Positions 24,676 to 35,729 of a DNA stretch of 64,000 nucleotides are shown piece after piece (positions within the stretch are counted from its first letter, which is position 1; every line of letters starts with the position of its first letter). The notes beneath the pieces are model-generated. The model saw nothing but the letters and a program-made list of their open reading frames with translations. It searched no databases and was not told the origin of the DNA. This DNA is from Anisakis pegreffii (taxonomy: Eukaryota; Nematoda; Chromadorea; Rhabditida; Anisakidae). The DNA is taken from NCBI GenBank assembly GCA_035041965.1, contig JAPYMA010000388.1, forward strand, positions 163,092 through 227,091. Direction: 5' to 3'. Both the position numbers and the translations under genes were made by a program.

Positions 24676-27413
24676 TCACTGAGCATAACGCACTAAGCAA
24701 CGATATCTACTCATCGTCCTGAGAATATCAATTTTCAATTTTGTTCCTTGACATTTATCGATGCCTTCAACTTCTCGGATGAGATTTGCTAACGCATGCC
24801 CTGAAAAATTGCACTGATATATGCTTCTTTCGTACCCCTTCTCAAAACTTACTGCTTAGAGGTTTCAAAAAATCCCAAAATTTTTTCTGTTCTTTTGATT
24901 GAAGAAATCTAAAAGATCTATGAGTTGTGTTTTCATAAAGCTAATTCATTTCACAACCAAACACATTAATTTCTGGATTTTCGCTTCGGAATGATGATGT
25001 TAAAACGAGCGAAATAACAGACCAATGGCATCGCAATCATCCCGAATAACTGAGTGCTTCGTTTTGGCATCACATTTCTCCACTGAACTGTCAGTTGAGT
25101 CATCAACGACAATGATCCTGTCTTCTTCTTTCACTCTTACACGTGACTTCTTGACGACGCGCCGAGGTGTACAGCAAGAACTGGATATGCTGTTGTTTGG
25201 CTTTGATTTTACAACAGCACCAAGAGGACTACGAGTGAATTTTTTTGATAGGGTATTTGGTGTGGGTGATTGCTGTTGCTCAATTAGGAGAGGTCTCTTT
25301 ATGGAAGATGAAACAGGTACTCGTGTACATAAGGCGATACGACCCGTTCGAGGATCTCTCTTCATAAAATGTTCTGAGTCAACGCTTGAGCATTTCCTTT
25401 TTTGTGAAGATCTTTTATTGATCACTTGCGATGGCTCGTTATCCGTACAGAGTTGATTGCTACCATCATCATTATCATGTGACTCTGACGGATTGGGATG
25501 TGCCAATTGTGAAGAAGACGATTCATCAGAGTGAGCTTCCTCATAGGACGAATTTTGATTGGATTGTAGCATTTGAGCAGTTCGTGACTCCGATTGATTA
25601 TCATTTCTGACATTCTCAGTGAAGTTCACTTGTTGAATCGGTTGTAACTGTGCCACTTCATCTATTCTATGGGAAGTCTGATTGCATATTTTATCAATTG
25701 GCGGTGTTCCGACGACTGCTTCGTTAACATTTGATGAAGCTTCCTCGGGATTGGAGGATCCTCCCGCATCATCTTCTAAAATTCTGCTCGCACCATCCGT
25801 TTCCAGTTCCTCTAAGCTACTCTCTGATAAATTCAATGAAGACGCCTTCAACGTGGACGTTGGCTGTAGAACGGAATCATCAAAATCTGAACTAATCTCT
25901 TTCATTCCCGTATCACTAATTCCATGGTCTTTTTCAGTGCTACATTCACCCTCTTTGTTCTCACTCCCATCATATCCCGACGTTATTTCGGCTCTGAAAA
26001 TATTTTAAAAACATTAAATTGTTGATAACTAAGACACCAATTCATAACTGCACACAAAGTCACAGTTCCACCAAATGCTTGTCTCCATACTGCAACATTT
26101 ATGTTCTTTGCATAATGAAACTAGACTGCAAAATGACTGCCAACTGAACGCAACTCTCGAAAATAGCTACAAACGAACGAAAAATGAATCTTGAAATTTT
26201 TCATAGCCTTAATTTAACACACAGTTAGATATAACATCAGCAAAAAACTCATCGAGTAATTCTGATCTACCTTTCTTCTCTTTGCAATGTCACTGTACCA
26301 CTTTTCATTGAACAGTTCGAGCTGGATGATGGAGTCGAATCACATTTCTTGCCTTCATTCTGATGATGGTAATATGCACTCTTCACTCTGTTCCAGTCAG
26401 GAAGATATCTTTGCGCATCAGCATTTACGCATCTTTTGTATGCCTGCAAGCGATTAAATCTCAACGAGTATTCCCACCGTGCAATGAGAACATTACCTCC
26501 TCGAAAGCAGTTCGCGGTTTCTGCAAGCCCTGTCGAACGCGCAATCGACCCTCGCGGTCTTCGGCCACCGCTATTGCCTCCTCTAATTTGACTGGCTCGC
26601 AGCGTTCATCATGCAGTGGATGTGCGCTACCGACAATCTTTCCATGTTTGACACGAACCACCGGTAACTCCAGAAGATTCCTTCCGCTCCATTGCAAATT
26701 GAAACATGTCTGGCACATGTATTGCTCCAAACTCCTTTCTTCATTGGTGTGTCTCTTTCGATACTGACGCACATATCCACTCCCTTCTTTGATATTCAAA
26801 ATTGTTCGCTGCAGTTTTCTTGAAAGCGTGAAATTCTCCTCACCGATCTCGTTTATCTAAAAGTTGGAAGGCGCAAGTGTTGTGAGGATGCTTTGAGGTA
26901 TGTTTGGAGCAGTTTCGCTTTTCTCTGATCTTTACACAACGCAATTTAGTGTTGAACTACTTCCGAAACAATTTGAATCTTATAAAAGCAACTTACCTCA
27001 TCAGATGCACTCGTCGACACCGCTTCATATGATGCTCCGTCCACGCTCCGTTGTATTTCAGATACCTCCTTCATCACGTTTACTAATTCATCACCATAAC
27101 CAGTTACTACTCTTTCCAATACTTCACTGCAATGCATTTTTCGGAAGTTAGCAGGGAAATTCAAAATAATCAAGAAATTATTGTCTTTCCCAAGCCATAC
27201 ACTGCTTTTTTAGATGGCGGTCATATAAACCAAACAAAAGAACAATAACAATGGCAACGATCATAATAGCTATACTAATCGCAACATTAAAACAGGTAGT
27301 ATCATTAACAAGAATAATGTAAAAATGGAATTGCGAGTTGATGCTGTTCGTAACGAGCGAATCTCACAATAGTCGATAAGCAGTTACCTCTGTTTTCTTT
27401 TATCGTCGCTCAT
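24676..27413 (-). CDS. Tandem-family gene B: C2HC finger, acidic nuclear-type protein
   Basis: Exons 27413-27388, 27126-26997, 26856-26497, 26443-26271, 25993-25023 and 24800-24676 join in phase to 594 residues. The ATG lies 12 bases after a TTACAG acceptor. The finger is C100-x2-C103-x30-H134-x3-C138. Exon 4 carries LPDWNRVKSAYYHHQ, matching the W/Y helix of C and D. Exon 5 is a 324-residue Ser/Glu/Asp/Asn-rich, probably disordered stretch with HFMKRDPRTGRIALC near residue 437 and basic clusters after it. The last exon (LIREVEGID, then LKIDILRTMSRYR) resembles a BESS-like helical tail. The layout suggests a chromatin or transcription factor (inference). The 5' two-thirds plus the intergenic region is duplicated almost exactly at 61-64 kb. 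Gene structure is well supported by paralogue comparison; function is not. Confidence 0.85.
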
Positions 27414-28490
27414 TACTCACCATATCTGTAATACTAATACATTATCTGTCACAATGATGACTCATGCAAATGAACAATGTTATTCGTTGAAAAAACTTCG
27501 ACTGATATCTTTCACATGCCTTAAGAACAAATTAAGCAAACGCGATATAAATAACTCCTTGAGAATTATTTACAATGTATTGAGCGAATCATAAACGCCG
27601 ATATTAACAGTCAAAAGAATCACCTTCAGTGAAACTTTATTTCATATCACCACAGTGAAGCACAACGTTAGCAGGAGAAAACTGAACATAATTGGAGAGA
27701 ATATTTTGCAGCGGTAAATAGCAAATCATTACTAATGCTTTGCCGCAGAGAAAAAGGATAAAGGAAATTGAAAATAAAATCAAATAAACACTTCTGATGA
27801 ATTTTAGTACACTCAGTTAATGAATGAAGCATAAGAATATAAATAAAATAACAATAAGAAACTGTTCGGTATGAAGAAAACGAACCACTAGAAGAACATC
27901 AATACGGAAGAGTAATAAACGAAACAATAAGAAAAATACATCATAAGATTTCTACAAAGTTGGAAGACAATTTACACTCGAGCCATTCTCAGTCGATTTT
28001 ATAACTATAGTTTAGTTTGGCCACATTCACGAGAACAAAGACTGTCCAAGAAAACGAATCGCTGGATTATGTAAATTTTACAAATGTAAATTCACCATTC
28101 GAAAAAATTCTTTTCAATACCCATTGATTAACTTCGAAATTACCTTTATAAAGGTTTGAGGAATTAGAAGAGAGTTACTGTAATGTAGTTATAGAATAAA
28201 TGAAAATGAGAAGGACACTGTATCTGAAGATCGGAATAATTGAAGGGAAGTAAGATGGACTATGATGAACAGTATCGAGGTATGTTACAAGTGTATGAAT
28301 GAATAGAATTTGCAGTGCACGATGAAGTGTTGTGCTCAAATCAATCATTTAGCTCAACAAAAGTGTAGTACGCTATAAAGCAACAGAATAGTCACTCAAA
28401 TCTTAAAAATCAAATATTTATTTTCAATTATTTTATGAATGATTAAAAATCGTTGCCACTGGATGCACTACTGACTCCTCTGCACTAAGC
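25553..28490. repeat. Segmental duplication, copy 1
   Basis: This stretch matches 61063-64000 at a constant offset of 35,510 bases with scattered substitutions and no indel that I could find. It spans the 5' part of gene B, the B-C intergenic region and the end of gene C. The match runs off the window end, so the true length is greater. Its left edge lies inside the acidic exon of gene B. Confidence 0.95.
27428..28467. other. Intergenic between genes B and C
   Basis: No coding signal. An AATAAA on the minus strand at 28423-28418, about 45 bases after the gene C stop, is a likely poly(A) signal. The whole stretch is inside the segmental duplication. Confidence 0.5.
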
Positions 28491-31400
28491 ATCGATATCT
28501 GCTCATCATCTTCAGTAAATCTATTTTCAACTGTTGCGCTCGACGTTTACTGACAGCTTCTATTTCACGAATGCCCTCGCCTAATAATCGAACTGAAATG
28601 TTCAACCGATAAAAAATTATTCCGTTCAAACATTCAAGGACTTAGAGTTAGACTGAAATCGATAATAACAAATAAAATGAAACAACCAAACAACTGTAAT
28701 CTATTAATCAAATTTGACAAGTTTTTCCGATATTCGTTTTCATTCCGAAAACTCAAATCAAAAGTTTAAAACAAAGATTCAAAAGTAATCGAAAAAAACT
28801 AACGAATAGCATCGTTATCATCGCCACTAATTGAATTATCCACCCTTCCAGCAAGTGTACTTTTTGAATCAACAATATCAACAATTTCCTTCTTCAGCAA
28901 TTTATTTGAACGCGATTTCTTAGCAGGTGGTTGTGATGTTTGTTGTGCATAAGACTGATATGCTCTCGTGGCCGATCTCGTTGTTACACCAGTTGCAAAT
29001 GAACTAGAGGCGAATTCATCAGATGAGTTATCCTGATGGACTGATGATTTCTGATCGTATTTATGATTATTCAAGAAAGATTGCTGAATACACGATGAAT
29101 GCATGACTCTTTTCAGAGGTAAACGTTTGCATAGTACAAGACGACCTGTTTGGGGATCTCTTTTGAGGAAATGCTTTGGATGTGCCTCATTAGTTGTTTT
29201 AGATGTGTTGTCACCACCAACGATTTCATTACTGTCATTGCTGTCACGTGACTCTGCTCGCGTGGATGGTAGTGGGTGCGACTGTGAAGAAGATGAGTCA
29301 TCAATGTTGGATGTATCATCAAGTGTGTGTTGACTGGACTCTAGCAAGTGAGCAACTGGCAAATTTGAATCGTTATCATTCGTTTCTGACGGTAATAATT
29401 TATTCGACTCTGATAGCTGATCTCCTCCAGGCATTTTTTGACCAGTTGTTTCGTTATTCGTTGTTGAGATGTTATCATCATCCACTGAAATCTCTTCATC
29501 TGATAACTGTTCAAGTGTTCCATCTGGCGTTCCGTCAACTGCTTCTTCAGGAGATGGCGAAACTTCGTCGAGCTTAGAAAATCCAGCAGAGATGTGTTCC
29601 ACAACTGCGTTTGAATTATCCATTTCACAAGTTCTCTCAGACGAAGTCATTGAAGAGGTTGACCGCACAAACGAATCGTCATTATGAGAATCTGGAGTGA
29701 TGTCTTCAGCCTTCGAATTATCGCTTTCTTCACCGATCTCGTAACTGCACTCCCCCATTTCCCCCTTACCCCCCATTTTCTGCTTCATTCTGAAATATGA
29801 TAATGAAATGAAACTAAGAACAAAACTACTGAACATTTAATTCACTAAATAAACTTGTCCAAGCACAAGTCAAAGATTTTTTCGGATGGCTTTTGATTCA
29901 CGAAAGTACGTTCCAATATCATTGTAAAGCAAGCCTGCATGTGGTTCAAAAGACGAATAAAGATAAAATCTCTTGAACAACCTTCCCAGTTTCCTTAAAA
30001 TTTAACTGTTTGAATGAAGTCGATTCCATTTTTGTGATTATTATCTGAACTAGCGTTCGATCGTTATCTATTATCATGAAGCAGTTGATCTTGGGTTTAC
30101 ATGAAAGCTTTGTCTTACTACTTCCAACAGCACTATGAATGAGATGCATACCCTTTACGTTGTATACGCTTATAGGTTTTACAAACGCTACGCCATGAGG
30201 GATATGTTGTTGCAACATTGAACTTTTTACTGTTACTGCTACTCTCATCAAATGTCGCGGCTAGTTCCACTGCTTTCTCGAAGTTCTAAAATTGAAATTC
30301 ATCACAGAAATTTTTCGGAATGAAATTAGATGCTCATAAAAAGGATTTATTTTTCTCAGTCTTCACTCATCAGAGTTGAGAAATTGAGGAAGAAGCAAAT
30401 GGATCAGCTCAACAGTTGTGCATCTAGATGAAATTATTGTGGGTGTTTGCGGCATTGTACGAATTAAAATATAATCATCTGAACGTATAAACTGTCCATT
30501 CACATAAACTCGGCTTGTGTCGACGAGAATAATGAAACCGACAAGTAAGAACTACATAAATCGGATGACAAATAATACAAGGTGCTTACTCAACCAACCT
30601 TTCGATACGCATCATACGGATCTTTGCCATCTAGAATCTCTCTCCGTGACTGTCGATCCATTTGCGTAGCGATAATATCAGTTTCATTAAGCACTTTACA
30701 GTCAGGATGATGTGCTGACGATCTACCTCTGAGAACGATTCCATCTCGTATACGTATATATGATATACGACCATAACCGGTTTTGCGCTTCACTTTATGA
30801 CAATTATTGCAACGGTAATATTCACATCTGTTACTTCTGGTCTGTTTCGAGCGTACGTACTGACGATAACCACCTGGCTCGGGAAGTGTTATCAGTGAGT
30901 TGTTGAGCCTTTGCGATAATGTCAAATATCCACAAAAGCCGTTCTGTCCACTCTCTCTAAAATCACGTATCAGCTATGTGATTCCAAAATTTCTTCTTCA
31001 CTTACGCAAATTCTCCTACATTAACAATATTATGACGGTATGACATGTTAAAATTTGACACAGTGCATCTTGCAGATCAATTTCTAGAGGAATACATGGA
31101 CTTTCAATACTGAGACTGCACATTAACGCGCGGTTCCATTCCAAAGATTTTTGACCTATGAGTTACGAACTTTCCTTGCACAATGAACTTCTGAACCGGT
31201 TTGTACAGAGTATAAAGAATACCGAATTTGCTCAAGTGGTTGCTGTCCCAGTTCCATTTCCTTCTGCATCAGTTTATCCTGCAATGAAAATTTTTTGTGT
31301 ATTCCATAAGAAATTTTTGTGTATTCCATAACATTCTCGGTTTTCGGTCACCAAAATGTGAAATAAAAAACTGGTAAGACTAATATTACGAAACAAACTG

Positions 31401-31737
31401 AAATAAAAACCAACCAGATTTTGCACCTTCCGTGCGAGTGTCGATTGGGAATACTTTTTGCCGATAGCCTTTTCCACCATTTCACTTAGTTCATTTAGCG
31501 TGCCGATCATTCCATATTTATAACGACATAGGAGATTGTTGAGTTCTTCACTGCAATCGCGAAAATATCTTTACTGATTTCATTTATGTTCGAGCAACAA
31601 TTTATAGAACGCACAATACAGTGCTGACATATTCCGTTATCTTGATGATCTATAAATAACACAAAGCCTTACTTGGATGAATAACTCAACTGTGCCGCCT
31701 CCTCTAGATCTTCTTGAACGCCTGGATCCACATCCAT
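28468..31737 (-). CDS. Tandem-family gene C: C2HC finger, acidic nuclear-type protein
   Basis: Seven exons join in phase to 619 residues: 31737-31673, 31550-31415, 31278-31223, 30956-30599, 30285-30152, 29789-28804 and 28592-28468. The ATG is six bases after a TTTCAG acceptor. An N-terminal helical part is followed by the finger C135-x2-C138-x29-H168-x3-C172 and MDRQSRREILDGKDPYDAYRK. Next comes YPSWRSVCKTYKRIQRKG (exon 5). Exon 6 is acidic, Ser/Asn/Asp-rich, with HFLKRDPQTGRLVLCKRLP near residue 455 and a basic stretch (PPAKKSRSNK). The last exon is the shared IREIEAVSKRRAQQLKIDLL helix. A 365-bp part of exon 6 is almost identical to gene D. Function is unknown; nuclear, DNA-associated is my inference. 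Confidence 0.87.
29118..29482. repeat. Near-identical tract shared with gene D
   Basis: Within the acidic exon of gene C, these 365 bases match 40515-40879 with about six differences, while the flanking exon sequence is much more diverged. This fits gene conversion, or unusually strong constraint on the encoded segment. Confidence 0.8.
31287..31331. repeat. Short tandem duplication in gene C intron 2
   Basis: A unit of about 20 bases, TTTTTGTGTATTCCATAA, occurs twice in a row. It is one of three such micro-duplications in 31.2-33.6 kb. Confidence 0.8.
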
Positions 31738-31969
31738 GACAATCTGAAACTGACTGAGGTTATTCTTCACCACTCCAATTTAAAAAAATCACTATTGCAT
31801 CAAGTCCACTGATATTATCATGATACAACGTAACACGTAACAAGCACGACAAGGGAACAAAGGGGATATTTCCGTAAATAAGGTCAGTTTTGAGAGTTCA
31901 ATAAGTTTCACGATCGCGAAGTGGTGAATCGACATCATTACGGAATCAAACATCAGACATCCGCACCCT

Positions 31970-32155
31970 TCAAAAGCTTTGCAACACGAACCCAAGCCAT
32001 TGCTCAGTGAAAGCAATCAATCTCGCACACTCATTGGCATCGTTTTCTATGCAGTCAATAGCAATTCGCCCGTCGACCCGCCGCAGCGCATCTGCCTCCC
32101 ACCATCTCTTTGCATCATTTCGTTTTGGCGTTTTGATGATGTTTACACAATGTCC
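31970..32155 (-). pseudogene. Coding-like fragment, not identified
   Basis: A minus-strand open stretch of about 60 codons upstream of gene C is more GC-rich than its surroundings. It reads KRNDAKRWWEADALRRVDGR and further, ending at a stop. There is no start codon in frame and a stop lies just upstream. It could be a last exon, or a relic of a gene or transposon. I do not recognise the family. Confidence 0.3.
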
Positions 32156-32682
32156 ACTTCAAGACCAATCCATATGACAACTCTTTCAGCTTAATATCAC
32201 CACGATCATTAATCAGATTTCTGTTTATGCTGAATGCTCACAATCAGAGAAGTTTAATGCTTGAATGATGCATTGGGACGGAATAGAATAATTAATTAAT
32301 GAAATGTTCAAACCTGCAAGTCTCGATAAAACAGTAACACACATCTATTCATCATATTTCTTCGTGTTCGTATTAAAGCGTTCCATTGCATTTGAATTTA
32401 AACTGAATTATTTTCACTGAATTAAATCTTGGAATATTTTTGGCTGTGCAGAAAAGAAACGAAGTGCTCAATGAACGGTAATACAAAAGTGAGTGAAATC
32501 GGAGTGACTTTTGGTCATAACCGAATATTGCTCAATAGATGAACGACGCTTACTATTCAGATTCAACGATCATTCACTGTTGACGGTTAAGCATTGCAGT
32601 ATTGTACAGCTCATTGTCACCACATTGATCAATATACGAGAAATATTTTTGAAAGACTTTCAAATTCATTGAAGCACTTTTT

Positions 32683-32722
32683 GCAAAAAAGTGTTGCCTA
32701 TAGCAAAAAAGTGTTGCCTATA
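32683..32722. repeat. Perfect 20-bp tandem duplication
   Basis: GCAAAAAAGTGTTGCCTATA occurs twice head to tail without a mismatch. Confidence 0.95.
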
Positions 32723-33510
32723 GCATCAACATAATGCATCGTAAAATTAGATGGTGTACATTCATAGAAAAGAATCATCCATATATTTCAGCGGTTCAGA
32801 AAGGTCGCGGAAAAATTATGTAAAACTAGATAAAAGAATCCTTGAGAAGTGTAGTAATAAACCTGCTTGCAAACGCAATGTTCGTGTCTTACTCTATTTT
32901 GCTACTGTGCGATCTGAAAAACAGTATATTTTCGTCGGTATGAAAAAAGAACAGATTTTGGGGTGTTTTTTGAGGAGTTGACAAGTTGCATTTCTCAGTG
33001 AAACCCGGTCGGAGGACAACATGCTTCACAAAGCCTTACAAAACGATTTTTTCGAGTGGGCACAAGCCCACGCTCTGAAGCAAGCTGACGTGCTCTTTTC
33101 ACAAATTACCAACGTCGATCAATCCTGAAACCATCGTCTTGTTTCATGAACTAGTGGTAAAAGAGCGCAGGTTTACAATCCTTTATATGGTACAAGATGT
33201 TGTGATTTCGTGCTGCCCAGTTGGGGTTTCAATCTGAGGGATTAAACAAGCTCGGTGTTTGTTTGACGTCAAAAGTATTTCAAAGATTGTCGACATGCAA
33301 TGATTAGATAGGTTGCTTGAGCCTGAATTATTACAAAGAATTGCTTGAACATATGAGATCATATGAGAGAGACGTGAACATTGTTGCTTTCATCATCTTG
33401 ACAAAGTTTCTTCTATCAGTGTTCAAATTAGTTATAATAATTTCCGAGTGATTCACGCTGATGACTTTCCCAATCGACGAATGTCTTCTTCGCCTTTTCG
33501 TCGTATTTGA

Positions 33511-33555
33511 GCACTCATAAACATTCAATAACGAAGCACTCATAAACATTCAATA
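33511..33555. repeat. 20-bp direct repeat with 5-bp spacer
   Basis: GCACTCATAAACATTCAATA occurs at 33511-33530 and again at 33536-33555, identical in both places. Confidence 0.95.
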
Positions 33556-34848
33556 AGCAGTCTGCAGACTATCAATGATCGGATTTACTGCCCAACCAAA
33601 GTCTACCGAAAAATTCTTAATAGACGGATCTTTCCTGATTGTGAGTATGCCGTATTCAAGATGCAACAGCAGCAACGCAGAACAACATATGACTAAATGT
33701 TCTTACAGAAAGGTTGCATCCTACCCCAGTCATACTTTAGCTTTTTTACATATAAATCTATCAAAACACCTAGAAACAGTGGCATTCTTAACGAATTTTC
33801 GATGCATTTAAGTGCGTTTCGTTCAAAGTTGCTAAGTAGGATGGCAGTTGCTATAATTGTTATAATTAATTATCAGTGCATGAAAGTTTGCTTTTATACT
33901 AACAATATTGGTGTGTAATTATAATTAAATATATCATGTCACGTCTGAATAGCAACATATTCCACAACTTTCTTAAATCACCCATGTATTTCAAATACAA
34001 TAAGCACTTGCACGAATAATGCCTCATATTGTTGCTATGCAATGAAAGATAAATTATAAGCTCGAAATGAAAGTCTTTACAGGAGATTTATTATGTTAAT
34101 TCAAAAGTATAAAGCGTATAATACTCTAATAGTAAATGATAACGACTGTCGGAACAATATTTCTAAAATTTGTATCTACAATGCAATATTATTTCCACGG
34201 ACCAATATTCAAAACATCAAATGCATTTTTACTATTGTATTCATCAATCTTCAGTTCAATATGACACCATCAGCGATTGAATTCCTGAAATCGAATCATC
34301 ACATTCTCATCCGGACTACGCCAGAAATTTCATTGGTAAATTCACATACTGTTTCAGGAGAATCTTTCGGTGAAAGATGCTCAAGTAGAAATTGTAAGGA
34401 GGAAGCGAAGAATAAAATGATGAAGTATTCAGTTCGATTGCCTTACCTTTCACTCATTGTTTGAATGAGTACTTCACCAACTAATCGCTACACAAATTCT
34501 TCATTATTCTCTTATCAATCCTGAATTTGTTTGTGATCTGACAAAGGTTTTGATCATTAATTTTTCTTAACATTATATTCATAACACTTTACTGCTTCAA
34601 ATCCCATCATATTTGGTCATTTCTCACAAAAAAAACCGCTCAGTTTCATGTGTTCAACGAATAATTAATATTCCTTGCTATGCTCCAATATGGCGAACTC
34701 AAGATTTTCTCACTAAAATTGAGCCATTTTGAAACTACGCAACCAGAAGATTAATAGTCATAGACATTTCGCTCAAAGTGCTCAAAAACTTGAGTGTTCA
34801 ATCTAGAGAAATCGAATTTCCTCACGATCAATTTCTGTCCTCAAGTTC

Positions 34849-35452
34849 TCATGAATGCATCGAAATGAGAACGACAAAATGAAGAGCAACAAACTTGTTC
34901 TGTGAATCTGCAGCGTCACTAGAATGAGCTGCTGATACATTTGTATGTTGTTGTTGTTGTTTCTGATTTTTATTTTCAATATTTGCCTTTTTCATATTAT
35001 TGTTGTAATCACTTGCAAATGTCCGTTCCGATTGTTGCGTTTTATCAACTCGAATTACTTCGAATGTATTGTCTTTAGTTTTCGGTTGTAACGATGAACA
35101 AGCTGGTGCGTGGAACCATTTCATTAACATCTCTTTTTCGTAATCTTCTGATTTCGAGTTTCGTTCACCCACAATTTTATTCTTACTCACACTTTTTATT
35201 ACTTCCATCGGTTTAGACTTCCTATTCATGGTTACTTTAGTATTGTTTTTCGAATCCGTTTGCGATCTTTTCGCTGACTCTCCTGTTAATGTTTTGCCTT
35301 TTTTATTGCGATTCTTTTGTTTTCTCTTTGGTGATTTCATAGCAGATAATTGCGTTTTGTCATCAACTGATATCACTGATGGCTTTGATGCGACGGTTCG
35401 TTTTCGTTTTGTTGAATGTTTACTTTTAGAACTTGCTGTTGGACGAGAACAT
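34849..35452 (-). CDS. Lys/Ser-rich exon of an unidentified gene
   Basis: An open stretch of about 200 codons on the minus strand follows a weak acceptor (TTGGAG). It is extremely basic and low in complexity, with runs such as SPKRKQKNRNKKGK and NQKQQQQH, and the single more structured piece EKEMLMKWFHAPACSSL. A plausible donor (GTTTGT) near 34894 would end the exon before the frame reaches its stop. No partner exon was found, and the neighbouring model at 35.7-37.0 kb ends in its own stop upstream. It may be nuclear or nucleolar by composition (inference). Existence as a gene is uncertain. Confidence 0.35.
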
Positions 35453-35729
35453 CTCCAATAATATTGATCAAATCAATACGATATTTGCCTACTTCGAATG
35501 TAAAGGTATTTTTCGAATGTTATACTTCAGGAATAAGGGATTTGTTGAAGATGTATAGTTGCAATGAACGAAAACTGTTTTTAGTTTTGCCGAAATAAAG
35601 CAAAGAACAATAGCATGTGAATTTTTTGGAACATTTAGGACTCTCTTCTATCTGTGCTATTTCTGAGTCGGTAAACACAAGCAGATCGCTTCTTGATTTA
35701 AAAATGGAAGAGTTCAGAATAGATTTTGA

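Larger units (their letters stand above)
32156..34848. other. Intergenic, no firm gene
   Basis: Apart from two micro-duplications there is little structure. A plus-strand candidate exon after an ATCTTCAG acceptor (about 34255-34464, ending in a stop) reads as a Ser/Lys-rich peptide, but no partner exon was found. Frames at 32751 and 33575 (+) have no recognisable domain. Confidence 0.35.

Noticed and set aside
26363..26767. 134-codon plus-strand open frame, present identically at 61873-62277
   Set aside because: It is antisense to the finger exon of gene B and its copy E. It is duplicated only because the DNA is, and it has no domain.
29203..29577. Long plus-strand frames over the acidic exons of genes C and D (also 40600-41079)
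   Set aside because: Antisense shadows of the Ser/Asp-rich exons. Codons such as TCA/GAT leave the opposite strand open.
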